In this document: one piece after another, positions 48,949-60,947 of the stretch
How positions within the stretch are numbered: the stretch's first letter is position 1
Layout: every line of letters begins with the position of its first letter
Assembly: GCA_025738555.1 (NCBI GenBank)
Contig: JAOVFP010000009.1
Span: 1,302,001-1,366,000, forward strand
Source: Cyathus striatus
Lineage: Eukaryota; Basidiomycota; Agaricomycetes; Agaricales; Nidulariaceae
Direction: 5' to 3'
DNA length: 64,000 bases
Notes under the pieces: model-generated
What the model saw: only the letters and a program-made list of their open reading frames with translations
Databases searched by the model: none
What the model was told of the DNA's origin: nothing
Position numbers and translations under genes: made by a program

Positions 48949-50098
48949 AATGAAAAGTAGGAAGTACAGAGCCCAAGGGCATGGTTATGGACCTAGTATA
49001 AACAGTCATTCGCAAGAACACGGGACACTATGTGATACAAACTTACGAGTTAAACTCAGTACTTTAGAACCATTTTGTAATATCTTCAAAAGCTCTGGAA
49101 ATAGCAATGGGGACTTCATGTACCTGGTGTAGGCAGAGTGGGAGTCGATCAGACCAACGCCACATATCCGGTACTTTGTCATTGGCAGAAACCGGAGTTT
49201 CACACGCTCAGAGGCCAATCAAAATGGAGGGCTTGCTGCCAGATGCTCACACGATAACTGCGTGAGCTCGAGAACGCTTGACCATCAACGTTGAACCAGA
49301 ACGTTCACTCATGTCCTTTTCTGGAGCTCTGCCTGAGTAACTCTCCTCCAACATCTTCAATTTTGAACTGCATCCATCGGCATTTTCTATACCATGTCGC
49401 AGAATATGCCCAATAATCTGTCGGAATCTGTCTCCGGATCCGAGACAGTCAACTTGAAAGAAGTTGATGCTACTGCTGCGGCGCTGGTTGATGATCAGAT
49501 TAAGTAGGCTCAATGGCAACCAGCTAGCTTACTATCATTCATACTCGACTCAGATTTAGTTATCATGATCGACCTTAATGCTTATCATCAACTGTTGCTT
49601 TCGCATACAATGTGGCTCATTGATAACCAGGGGAAATATTGTGTCTAAGTAGAGTGGAGATAGAAGTATCTGGTGGTCGTGAACATGAACATAGAAGCAT
49701 GTTATCAGTAACTCATGGGAATAATATCATGTTAGCGGAGTCCACGAACTGAGGAATAGGGGGAATATGTGTTCTCGAGTGTTCGAAGTAGCATCAGTAG
49801 TCGACAGATCCAGGAAGGTGCCTGTAACAGCTGGAGGGCTTCGAGTACTAACTTAACCTGTTGGTGTGAGATCAATCCGAAATCACTGACTCTTCGTATG
49901 TTTTTGCCTAAGTCGGCTTGATCGAGAGACGGCATACCATTGGATGTGAATGAATTATGTATGATAATAGTAGTAGCATTATTATTAATATAATGGAATG
50001 GAAAATCCGCGGAAGATCTCACAACGTTGTGTGGGGCCGGGTCCCGAGCGCTTCAAAGGCTGAAAAAGTTCAGAGGTGTGGCGTGCTCATTATTGGAG
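48949..50098. other. Intergenic region between DUF6533 copies C and D
   Basis: No gene is supported. The reading frames at 49,247-49,519 and 49,732-50,022 (minus) have no recognised domain. Confidence 0.4.
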
Positions 50099-52639
50099 AT
50101 GGTATCCTCTACTGTTGCTGCTCAGTTAGAGCATCACTTGATCTCTAAAGTAAGTTAACTGGTTATATGTTCTTGCAAGTCCATACTGACCGATGTAAAG
50201 TACGCAGATAGTATGTCAGTTTGATTATCGTTTTCAAGTATGGCTCCGATGATACTGCACAAAGTTGCAAGCTTTACAATGCTGGTGAGAAAACATAAAT
50301 TGCTCCAACGTTATGGCTTAGTACTCAGCTCGAAAGGTATTTGAGTATCTGCTCATGCTTGAGCCTGAAATCAAGTATATATGGAACTCAAAATGGTCGA
50401 CCACGAAAGTGGCATATCTTTTCATCAGATACATGCCCTTCTTGGAATCTATTGTTCTGTTATACCGTTAGTGTGATGTTTATGTTCATGGTCTGTAATA
50501 TTTATGCTAAAGTCATATAATATATATAACAGGAACAGTTGCCATTAATATACCAATCGGTACTTGTAGCATAACTTATAAAATTAGCACCGGTATGTGT
50601 ACAGTTTAGTTCTTCGATGAAGTTTGACAAGATGCTCATGGTCATATCTCAATCTAGTATTCATTTTAATAGGAATTATCGTGGGCGAGAGTAAGTGATC
50701 TCAAATATTTTGACTTTCTCTTTAACTGTAGTTCATGAATTCTTCAGTTGTACTCAGTGCAAGAACCTGGGCAGTTTGGAAACGAAGCCGACAACTTGGA
50801 ATTGGGCTCATTATATTTTCATTTGTTATAGTGATACCTGGTATTGCAGTTACAACAGTTTTTTCAGGGGCTGCAAAATGTATGTACCTTTAAGCAATTC
50901 TATGACATTGAAGATTATTTATATAAATAAAGAAATAGGGCCGGCAAGCGGCAGGGCCCACTACCACCTAATTTAAGTTATATTTACCATGACTCGAGTG
51001 GCTTTGAATGATTGAGTTAACTTTCACTTCGATATCTGTTGGAACTATAAAGCTAAGATATTGAAAAGGAACTTCAAATTACCAAGTAGCAGAGGTGTGT
51101 TTGTCGACAGGCTATTCAGATGGTCCAGAGTAGTTGGGTTGTACATGTTGGCTTGAGAAGAAAAAGTCAAATTAGATGAGTGGAAAGAGCCAGCTGCTGG
51201 CAGAGATACAATAGTTGGAGGTGACTCAAGGGAGGCATGTGAAATGCAGTGCAAGTAGGTATGGGTGATACATAAGGAAATAATGACACTTCTAGAGAGA
51301 ACACAACCTGCGTATGTGAAGGAGAGATCAGATGCGGCAACACAGCCCAGAAGCTAATAGGGAAACATACGCTGCATGGCAGATGTTAACAGTGGCTGCA
51401 ATTTGCAGTGCAACCCACCTTTGCCCCAGTACTCTATACATTCCTCATCCCTCTTCTCCCTTCCATCCATCTTCTCCAGCTGTTCATGTTCTTCCAAAGC
51501 ATCAAGATACTGGAAGCAAGTGCATTTCTCGATATACAAAGAGGTGATGAGGGAGCCTGCTTCAAGTGAAAATCAACGTTGAAACAGAAATCTGAACTAG
51601 CAATCAATTGGTCAATACTTACAGGCACTTCGTGACTCGTCAGTCCTCTGTCACAAAATGTCACAAGTGAACAGGTGATCTGTAAGTCAGCCAATCACAC
51701 AGCGTAAAAAGTGTTCGGCCAATCATATTGCCAGAAAGTGAGATCCCGACCGCGATCCACAAATTGCCTTATAGGGAAATCCAAAGGACCCTATAACCCA
51801 ACTACCTTAAAAGGTAGTGGGAATTGTAGTCGTTGAACCACCATACCAGCCATACCCTGGGTGTTTTCTTGGCACCGGAAGCCGCATCATTCTCTCACTG
51901 GTATGGATTGATTTAATGGTGTATGACGGTTGTGAGTAGATGTAGACACTTGCCATTTCCATTGACGAATCTATTCATTAAAGGTTTATTGATTCTCATG
52001 ATCCTTTCAGGTGCGTATAGTTATAATGTGCGATTACACATTGAGCCACCATTTATGTTGCCATTATAACAGTTCGAGTGTGGAACGAACCATCTGTCAA
52101 GTCTCTCTTTACATCATCTGAATGCAATAAGTTACTAGGATCTATGCTGCGTCATGGTGTGTTATTTTTATATATTTCCATTTCATGTAGTTTGGACCAA
52201 CATCTTCAGGTGTCATGTATTATCTATATCTTTTTGGTACGTGGGTACTAGTTGACTACTGTGGATGCGGCTGGTGATATCCTGCTATTAATCATTAGTT
52301 TTATCTGCATTGAACGTGGCTGTAATTTTTATCACGGGTGTATGTGTTCACCATGTTAATGCTCTACCTTACCCGCTAACATAACATTCTAGCCGGATTT
52401 CATAAATCTGTTCACCATGTAAGAAGCATCTTGTGATACACAGGCAGCTGATAAAACTGAATGCTAATATTATTTTATCATACAGGATGGAACGTGTGAC
52501 TCACTCCATATTAACATGTCGCATTATTCTTCACATAAAGGGAAATACGAGGTCTGAAGACGAGACTATTCTTGCTGAAAATGAGACATTGCAGTTTGCC
52601 CCTCAAGATGGCTCAAGGGATGAAACATGGACAGTATGA
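50099..52639 (+). CDS. DUF6533-type multi-spanning membrane protein, copy D (intron 7 carries an insertion)
   Basis: Exon 1 50,099-50,149 (MVSSTVAAQLEHHLISK), 10-nt exon 50,201-50,210 (YAD), then IASFTML, the core VFEYLLMLEPEIKYIWNSKW...IRYMPFLESIVLLY, RTVAINIPIGTCSITYKIST, SARTWAVWKRSRQLGIGLII. After a roughly 950-bp intron follow VEPPYQPYPGC, SRIILSLVWIDLMVYDG, VRVWNEPSVKSLF, GVMYYLYLF, VLSALNVAVIFITG, PDFINLF and MERVTHSILTCRIILHIKG. Frames and splice sites are intact, but the long intron (about 50,880-51,830) holds an 861-bp transposon-like insertion, so efficient splicing is uncertain in a gene whose other introns are about 50 nt. Confidence 0.75.
50959..51819. mobile_element. 861-bp CACTA-like non-autonomous insertion
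   Basis: It begins CACTACCACC and its other end reads CACTACCTTTTAAGGTAGT on the opposite strand, so the ends are CACTACC...GGTAGTG. The right end itself is a small hairpin (ACTACCTTAAAAGGTAGT). No transposase is seen. The first bases resemble the Plavaka-like ends at 21,771/32,203, so mobilisation by that type of transposase is possible. A target duplication was not identified. Confidence 0.55.
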
Positions 52640-53111
52640 GTCTGGCGAGTAGTAGAATGTATGTGTGCTTTAAAGAGGAGCGTGGTTTGTTGAAATTTTG
52701 AAATGGTTGATGAGCAAGTCCAACGGAATCGTCGTCAACGCCGACGGCGATAAGCGGCGATTATACACGTGCCAAAAGTCAACTTAGCCCAAGCCCCCAG
52801 TAACTCTTGGACGAATCGACAAATGCAACTAGATTGAGTGTCATCCTAATTGAATACGAGTATAGTAGTCTAAAATATCTATAGAAAGAAAAACCGAGGA
52901 GAAAATGCAATGAAATAAAGTAAAGTCCCGAGGCGAGGCTCAAGGAAAAGAATAGAAAGAGAATAATGATAATGGTAACCAACAAAATATACAAAAAAGG
53001 AGTTCGAGATGAGCTCAAGGGGTAAAGAACAAGAAAGAAGATAGAGAAACATAAAATATAAATAATAGTTGAATGAAAAGAGAAAGTAGAGAAAGAGAAA
53101 GAAAAAGAAAA
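52640..53111. other. Intergenic region between DUF6533 copy D and the next gene
   Basis: Convergent 3' ends meet here. 52,880-53,110 is purine-rich on the plus strand (many AAAGAGAAAG runs). No gene seen. Confidence 0.4.
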
Positions 53112-56100
53112 TTATAGTCCAACACAATCAAAAAATGAACGGGTATATTGAATCGACGACCGGATCATGGTACGAATTATCGTCATAGATCCTCTATGAA
53201 GGTCGTTGGTCTCCGCTTTATTGTCACCTGAATAAGAAAGCTTGAGCGAACAAACAGTAGACAATGGGGATTGAACTGACCTTTCTCCAGCCCGCCATCG
53301 GTATTGAGCCACCACCTTTTGGGTGGTATGGGAAAACATTTCATGGGAGGCACTAGAATGTCCTCATCTTCCTCAGATGGTGACACCCTCTTCCTCTCCT
53401 CTCGATTCGACATAGGTAACCTCGTTTTTGGACTAGGCCATGCCTTTGGCTGTTCACGCTCGTACTGCGGAACTAAAGAACCTGTCATTCAAAATTAGTA
53501 GGATTATCGATTGATTATCGAAACGAACAAAGATCTAGCTCACCTCCAAATAATAGACTTACACCAGAAATGGTCAGTCGAGTACCAGTCTTCTCCCTCC
53601 ATTCATCCAACCAGTCGTCCAGATAGGTCGGCAGGCTTACCACTGAGTCCAATCCAGCTTTGGACTCTTTCTTGCTGTCCCTTGCCCGTTGGAGAAGCTC
53701 CTTCAATTCTCGTTCCCGTGCAGCTGAAGAGCCTTGCATTTGTGAAACGTCAGAAGCTTCCTCGCTTTGAGCCGTGGTACTGGGAACTGGCGCCGCTGAA
53801 TCACTCGAGATTTCCTTCGTATCACCTTGCTGAATAGCAGGGTTAATAGCCGAAGATACATCAGTGCACGCAGGTTTCTTTTCAGTGAGTGTTACAGCGT
53901 GTTCAGCTGGCAGCAAGGACGGAGTCGACGTGGAAACTGGCTGGCCGTTGGCAGAGGAGACTGAGAAAGCTGCTGTGGAGGCAGGAGGCGGTGCGACTAC
54001 GGCTTTATCATCGGTCGGAGGGGAGATTACGATGAACGGTACTGAGAGCTGCTCATCTGCATTGTGGTCCTTTTTCATTTGCTGTCCATTGGAAGCGAGG
54101 ATGGGATGAGTCGCAGTACAATCAAGCACAGGAGAGATATGTTTGGCTGGTGAGGACAGGAGGGGGGGAGGTGGCAATGAGGAAGCGAGAGAGGTACAAG
54201 AGGAGGCGAAAGGCGGAGTAGATGAAGACGATGAAGAATTGAAGGACGAGCATATAGTAGAGGAAGTCGAAGTAGATGAAGAGGCAGGGAATAATAATAA
54301 AGAGGAGGAAGAGGAAGCACCATAGGAGGAGACATGGAACGAAGGGGTAAGGGTGATTGTGGACGAAAGGAAAGTAGACGAGGTGTTGGAAGACGGCGAA
54401 GTAGAGAGAAGAGGGACAGTTGATGAAGTATCAGCCGCAGGGTGTGGTATAGGACTGGGGTCTTCTTTTGCCTTCCCTTTTCCTTTGTCTCGTCTTGTTT
54501 GTATAGTCAGAGGAGAACCAGGAGGTGTGGTCGAGGCGTCGTTCAATAGGAGATCAGCTTCACCTTTCTTCTCCGCCTTCTTCTGAGCTTTCTTCGCACG
54601 TAGTACTGGTAGAGCTTTGGGAGGTATATTAGACACCTCGTTCAGTACGACACTAGCATTCTCTTTCGCCTTTTCTTTTCTCGTCTGGCATACTGACGAA
54701 GTATCTAGAGGATAAGTAGCCAATCCCTCGTTAGCAGGAAAGTCAACTTAAGGCGAGATACACTCTTACTTTCGTCCCGTGAACCAGCACCTTCCTTCTT
54801 CTTAATCTTCCCTTTGACTTTCTTCGTCCCGCCTACTGTCAATGAAGTACCTAGAGAATAAACACTCGTTAGCAGTAAACCTGTCTGAGCATGTCCAGTA
54901 TATTCTTACTTTTGTTCCCTTCACCAGCGTCCTCCTTAGCCTTTTCTTTTTCCTTGCCCTTGTCACGCCTCACTTTCAATGCTGGCGGAGTGTCGGGAGG
55001 CGTCGTCGATCCCTCACTACTAGCCAAGATCGGTTGAGATCGAACTGCGACCGTGACCTTGCCCGTGGGGAGCGAACCTGGTGGCGTTGTGGACGAGGAT
55101 CCAGAGCGTGAAAGTGGAATCGGTGAACTACTATGTTCCCCAGCACTGGCCTCCTTCTGTGTGACTTTGACACTACTCTTGGAAGGCCCCTTGCCCTTAT
55201 TCTGAGACGGAGAAGTAGTTGATCGAGACCCAGATCCGGAACGTACGGATGTCGAGCTGCCTCTTTCCCCAGCGCTAGCACTGGAAGACCGACTGGTATG
55301 TACTCCCAACTTATCAGAGTCCCCTTCTCCAGCGCTCCTGGACTTGCTCTTGTCCTTGCCTCGCTTAACCTTCAGCGCAGGAGGAGTGTCAGGAGGCGTC
55401 GTCGAACCATCGTGTAATATCGATTGAGGACCTATCGACGAAGCCGATCCATTCGCGTTTTCATTCTGAGAAGAAGTGCATTCTTCACCTTTGCCGCTCT
55501 CCAAACCCTCGTTCTTCACCTCCTCATTCCTCCACGGAGCGTGCATGGAATCTTTTACGCTGCCAAAAACTATCTCATTGTTCTGCTTCGGGGACTGCGA
55601 GGACAAGTTCGCGATTTGGGTTGAAGGAGGGGGTTGAAGTGCCCAAGATGGCTGGGAGAACGCGGAAGAAAGTGGACCAGGGTGGGTGACAGGGAACGAG
55701 CCAAGGAAGGAGACATGATCGGAGCCGGCGATTGGGATGGGAATAGAGGTGGGAGTAGTGAAGGGGGCGGGAGCAGGAGTGTATGCAGGGACTGAGAAGG
55801 GAGCGGGAGCAGAGAGAGGGAGAGGGGACGGGACGGTGGAAGTGAAGTGACCAGGGGTGGAAGCGGGAATAGCGGGAGGCACAACGGCAGCGGGAGCTAG
55901 GTGCGTTGGCGAGCAATCGACATCCATGTAATTATCGATATTCCCCGGCCATACGACGTCCATCCTTGCAAACGAAGGAACAGTGCGATTCATCCAAGGA
56001 CCTCGCATCGTCCACGGCACCTTCGCAAGCACGGACGATCGGTCCCACTTGGTCTTGAGGAAGATCCGTCCCTTGACGTCCAAAATGTCAGCCTTTTTCA

Positions 56101-56560
56101 TCGACCGTTTCGCTGAGCTGCGAACGATGCGTCGGGAGGCTGACCCAATTGGAGGAGTGAGACTATAGTGAGGCTGGAGTGCTTCCTTTTTCGCGGATTT
56201 GACCTTGACGAATTGCTTAGGAAGGTCGGGAAGCAAACGCAGTGAAGGAGGAACGAAGAAGAGGGGCACAGTTGCCACCTGGGGGCCTTGGAGGGGAGGA
56301 AGAGCAGAAAACGGGGATAACCTGGAGAGCAATGAGCAAACGCTTGAAAACATACTGGGAAGATAGTAAGGGAGGTGGGTGGATAATGAAATCGAATATA
56401 CGATGGACTGAGAAGGTGGGTATGAAGAGATGAAGACTGGTGCTGAGGATGTGACTCGAAGGTATGCGAAGATGGTGGGAGGAAAACAAGAAATATGAAG
56501 GAGAGGCTGACCTATTTTTCGGAATTTATAATGTACAATGTTTGGCCTGGAGGCGGACAT
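53112..56560 (-). CDS. Low-complexity Ser/Pro/Lys-rich protein of unknown function
   Basis: A spliced gene on the minus strand. Exon 1 (56,512-56,560) gives MSASRPNIVHYKFRKI and joins at 56,286 to GPQVATVPLFFVPPSLRLLP. The N-terminal 150 residues look folded and conserved-like: PKQFVKVKSAKKEALQPHY, RSSAKRSMKKADILDVKGRI, MRGPWMNRTVPSFARMDVVW. A long disordered region follows. It contains a recurring unit, STTPPDTPPALKV(R/K)R plus a Lys/Glu-rich stretch, at least twice, and a related STTPPGSPLTIQTRR, with TPP sites that could be proline-directed kinase targets. Short introns recur near 54,843-54,905 and 54,726-54,777. Near the end are DSVVSLPTYLDDWLDEWREKT and PSEEDEDILVPPMKCFPIPP. The C-terminal exon placement is tentative. 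A nuclear role is a guess from composition. Confidence 0.65.
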
Positions 56561-58958
56561 CTCTGCGCGATAAACAATATAATTTCCTCGGATTTATGTG
56601 CCAGCTATTACACAAAATATTCTGTTGAATCGCTGAGTTTTCAGGTAACAAACGCATACTAAACAGGAAACTCACCGCGATCGAACCTCGTATTCAACAT
56701 ACTCTCGACAGCCCAACCATCCTGCGACTTTGAAGCCATTTCGTATCGTTGATATCCTGTATGTTCGTCTTCCAAGATCCAAAAGCCTCGAGACAGGTGA
56801 AAGTAAGTGGAGAAGTGCGGGGAAGAATTTGATTCCCCCGTTCAACGTAAGTACCTCCTTATGTACCCTTATGCATATGTACCGTGTTCGAGCCGGAACC
56901 AATCAAAAGCCCGCGATTTTGTGATCCCGTTCCTTTTCATTTCGGACATAACAACCCGACCCAACTCTCTTCCCCTGGACCCTTGAGTCCACTTACAAGC
57001 ATGTACAACGTATATACGAATGATAGATAAGTACTTAGGTTATACTTAGGATCGCTGTAGTAAGTCCTTATCTCAGCTACTCGCTCCTCAGACGTAGTAA
57101 CATATTTATTACACACAAAACTTGCACAAAACACACCTCAGGCGTTGCTCAGGCAAGTAATCCCTAGTAATCCCCAAACACAGTGCCTCTCCTCTCCAAA
57201 TTCAGCTCACAGCAGTGACAGCGGAAAAGAGTTCCTGGTCAACCTTGATACGAACGATCACGAAGGAAGAAGGGAGGTACAATGACTGTGCGGCCTAGGC
57301 TAGCCTGTGTAAGTACCGGGACGTAGCACAACTGCCATTTTCTTCTACTTTGAGCACAGTCCGCATTTCGACACTTCACGAATGGTCGCGCATACATATG
57401 CATAAACCTAGGCTATCGTCAACCTTCCACAGTGCTGAAAGTTTTCTCGAGTCCCTGGTCAATCTTTATATGAACGATCTTGCTGCTACGAAGGTGAAGC
57501 AGAGGGACAGTGCGCGACCTAGAGGTCGTCCAAGTGCCAACACGACATTCGTATATGCAGGGGACGTTGATATTGAGCATTTAGATAGTATAACTGCCAC
57601 TATCTTCTATGCTGAGCATGGCGTCCTGTATTTCGAATTTTCACGAACGGCTGCGCATACAGCGACACTATAATTAGATCTCAGGCACTTCAAAACGTCA
57701 CGGTGAAAGACGCACCTCAAGGAATGCAATGCTGCCTCTTCGCCTGGTAATAGCAGCCGTCAACCCTCCAAGCTGCCGGAAGGTTGCAGGTATAGTGCCA
57801 CATCATTCGATGCACCTCCTCTCCCGCACGTGAATGCCCATCGAGTGTCTTGTTATCAAACAGGCTATTGGATGACGATGAACACGTCACAGCAACGGGT
57901 ACTACACGTAGTCCATACAAGAGAAATCAAGCGAGTATGTGTCGCGGAAAGACGAAGAGGGATGTGGAGGCTGGAAGGGAGTGTTGTTGGTTTTGGGGTC
58001 GTTTAGAGGGCTAAGACGATGAATGAAAGACCTAATATCTAACACCCATACATCGACTATGCAACAGGTGCTCTCGCACTCGATGAAGTCCTCGCAGTGA
58101 CAGCATGCCAAGGACACACTGCCAACAGCTCTGCGCGGCGTCTCTGTTTATCCCTATAATCAGAACTATTCCGTAGACAAGACAAGACATAGTGCAACAC
58201 ACCTAAGGAAAGCTTCGTAGGTTGTCTACGCCCACCGTACTGCGGTACCTTGACATCACTAGGAAGGTTCGATTGTTTGCCCACTTCCTTTATTGATCTT
58301 TCGTGAACTCCTGCAACCGCTCCATCCAGCACCTCAACCAGATCCCATCGGCACCGTTAGGCAGACCGGCAGCACCGACTACCGCATACTTCTCGTTTTA
58401 GCATGTACAAGTGTAAGTGGTGGATGTGGGGTGCGAATTTGAGGAGGGAGAGCAAGAGGAGGAAAGTAGTCCTCCAGTCATAGGCCCCGATACAAACGAG
58501 TTAAGCTCTATAAGAGTGTTTCGCAGTGTAATCATATACCGTATAGGGGAGGTGGGGAGTATCTTCTAAGACGACCGTGTAGCATGATTGGTAGGATTTC
58601 AGGAGGCTGGGTGGTGTGTTAGCTTTCGTCATCAAGGGAATGAGGCAGGGAAGGATAGCTCACTGCTCCTGCAAAATGCCCCCAACCTTGTGTCCCCGAA
58701 TATGCCCAGGAATTTCAAAAACGATATCTTTCTGAGTGCTGAGCACGAAAGATGTGCTATTCCAAGCGTCATTATGTGTAAACGCAGGATGAGAAGCCCG
58801 ATGCACGGATTATGGCCTGCTCGGTTTTCAAGCTCTGCTGTAGTCTTGTAGATGTTTAAGAATCAAGTGGCTGTGGGAAGCACGGCGAAGCATCGCTTGT
58901 TTGTCTTCGTGAAACTTGTTGCAGCTGAGGAGGAGGATGAAGAGGAGGATGAAGAAAA
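56561..58958. other. Intergenic region with a diverged tandem duplication
   Basis: No firm gene. 57,210-57,395 and 57,430-57,665 are two diverged copies of one sequence: both contain TCCCTGGTCAA/TTCCTGGTCAA, AACGATC, ACTGCCA(C/T)T(A/T)TCTTCTA and a CGCGCATAC or CTGCGCATAC end. A 108-codon frame (57,350-57,673) covers the second copy, but the first copy is not open, so coding is unlikely. Confidence 0.45.
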
Positions 58959-58966
58959 GGTGGTGA

Positions 58967-59001
58967 TGGTGGTGGTGGTGGTGGTGGTGGTGGTGGTGGT
59001 G
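58967..59001 (+). repeat. (GGT)n microsatellite
   Basis: About twelve uninterrupted GGT/TGG triplets, preceded from 58,926 by an imperfect (GAGGAGGAT) purine-rich run. A simple repeat outside any supported gene. Confidence 0.9.
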
Positions 59002-59090
59002 AAGAAGGAATTCGAATCAGAATAGGATTCGATCGCTCAGCGCCGCTCGACCGTGGGAACTTTCATCTTCGCCTTAAGCGCTTACTTATA

Positions 59091-60055
59091 CTTGCCCAAT
59101 TCCGATATGTCACGCGACCCTATTGTGTCACCGATTGTCACACGTTTATCACAAAACTTGAAGTCGGCCTTTCTCACATCATATTTCCATCCTCCACACT
59201 CAAATTATCAATATTTTGATATTATATGATGAGAAAAACATGTGTGATTTAATATAAGCATAAATGTATAGCAAAAATGCAGAAGTTGCACTGTGAGAAG
59301 CATTTATTTGCTTATATCTACCCCGAGATAAAATATGGGTCAGAAAGTATCTTCTCCAAAGACGATCCTAGCAATGGATTTTAACAGCACAAACATATAA
59401 AATTGAACTGAATTAGTTTTTATAGCATGTGTTTCATAATCAGGGCAAAAAATAAGTTGCATTGACAAGATAAATATTAGTAGATCTAATATTACTACTA
59501 ATATAGTAGAACAACTCGTTTTGTATAGAACACAACAACGAATACATCGATGTATATGATATATAGAGCAATTTTGCACTACTAGACAAAGGCAATAACG
59601 CTCCGAACCCATAATTGTTATTTTCGAAGTGTAATATGTAGAAGTCGTGATTTTTCAGGTCGTTTTTTACCTTAATGATCGGGAATAAAAATTTTGGGTT
59701 TAGAGCAGTATTTCCCTCGATTTATAGTGCAACTTTGCTCTATATCTCATGTCGATCCGTGAAGTCATTAAGGACATCTATTCAAAATGGGTTTTCCCTG
59801 CCAAAATAGCAAGCATTTTTCAAGTTTTTGAAGCTTTGCTATTTAAAATCTTAAAATCATGTATATATTTAAAACAAGCTCGTATATACATTAAATGGAA
59901 ATATATAAATTTACTATATGCAGTTTTATGGTAATATAAATGCTGTGGAAAGAGGAAAGTTGATAAAGGGTGCCTGGCTTCAAGTTTCAGAAGATGTCAC
60001 ACACACTGTGACATAATGTCACGCCGCGGCGCGTAACCGGGAATTGGGCATCCCC
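59091..60055. mobile_element. Candidate 965-bp AT-rich inverted-repeat element
   Basis: TGCCCAATTCC (59,093-59,103) recurs inverted as GGAATTGGGCA (60,040-60,050), and ACTTATA lies just outside both ends (59,084-59,090 and 60,056-60,062), as a 7-bp target duplication would. Several TGTCAC/GTGACA motifs cluster inside both ends, as subterminal transposase-binding repeats often do. The interior is AT-rich without a transposase. The two ends differ by a few bases in the distance from flank to repeat, so the exact termini are uncertain. Confidence 0.5.
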
Positions 60056-60062
60056 ACTTATA

Positions 60063-60947
60063 GCACCGCTTGAAAGTTTTGCAGTGACCTTCGCCCAACC
60101 TTCGCAATACTTATTTGCTGCAACGTATGTACCCCAGGACTCCAAAAATTCCCCCCAAAACATTCTTCATCGCTGTATAAAGACCATTTTAATACGTCGA
60201 AACGAAAGGCTACGGATTCAAATGACTATTTGCGATCGTAGCTGGCAGTGTGGCGCATAATTTACTGACAACTGCAAATTTATAAAAAGTATGCTTGAAC
60301 GAATTTTGGCGGTTTCATATTTAATCGTGTACGTGTACTAGTAAAGGTCAGTATTTCTACACCTATCTCACGATGCTAACACTTCAGGAATGCATTGGGA
60401 ACAGTGCATCAATTTTCCCTTACGCCGGAAGGATCTTGGAGACAGGAATTTCTAACGTTTACCACTGCAACTAGAACTTGACTAGAACTGTAATCATTTT
60501 CTTAAACCTTTTAGCCTACGGTTCATGTCATGATTCAAAGGATCGGGCCTCAGGATGGAGTCACCTGGGCATGCATACAGTCTTACTACGGTATCCTAGT
60601 ATCGGAAGTAAAAAATATACAGTATAGGATGTTCCTGAGTGGACCTAGATTCGTAGTTCCGAGTCCAATATTTATTTTAGCGCGCTAAGAGTGGTAATAT
60701 AGACCTCTCTAGAATGAACTGGAAGTTGATTCGAGCGTACACCTTATGTCTTCGAAACAGTGGCGCCGTGCACTCATGATGATTTTCCGTTCCAATATCA
60801 TGGAGTATATATTACGGTACTCGACGGGTTCAAAGCAACATGACTATGACAAGCAGAATACAATCGAGAAGTAAACTACAAGTTAGCGGAAGCAATGGGT
60901 TGCAACTACGCACAAAACGAACAAAGCGACTAAAGAAAGAATTCCAA
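60063..60947. other. Intergenic region downstream of the SRA gene
   Basis: No gene, RNA or clear repeat recognised. Confidence 0.4.

Noticed and set aside
49247..49519. 90-codon minus-strand frame between DUF6533 copies C and D, considered as retrotransposon remnant
   Set aside because: No reverse transcriptase, integrase or protease motif could be recognised.
56670..56710. GGTTCGATC on the minus strand resembling a tRNA B box
   Set aside because: Flanking bases do not form a T stem or acceptor stem; not a tRNA.
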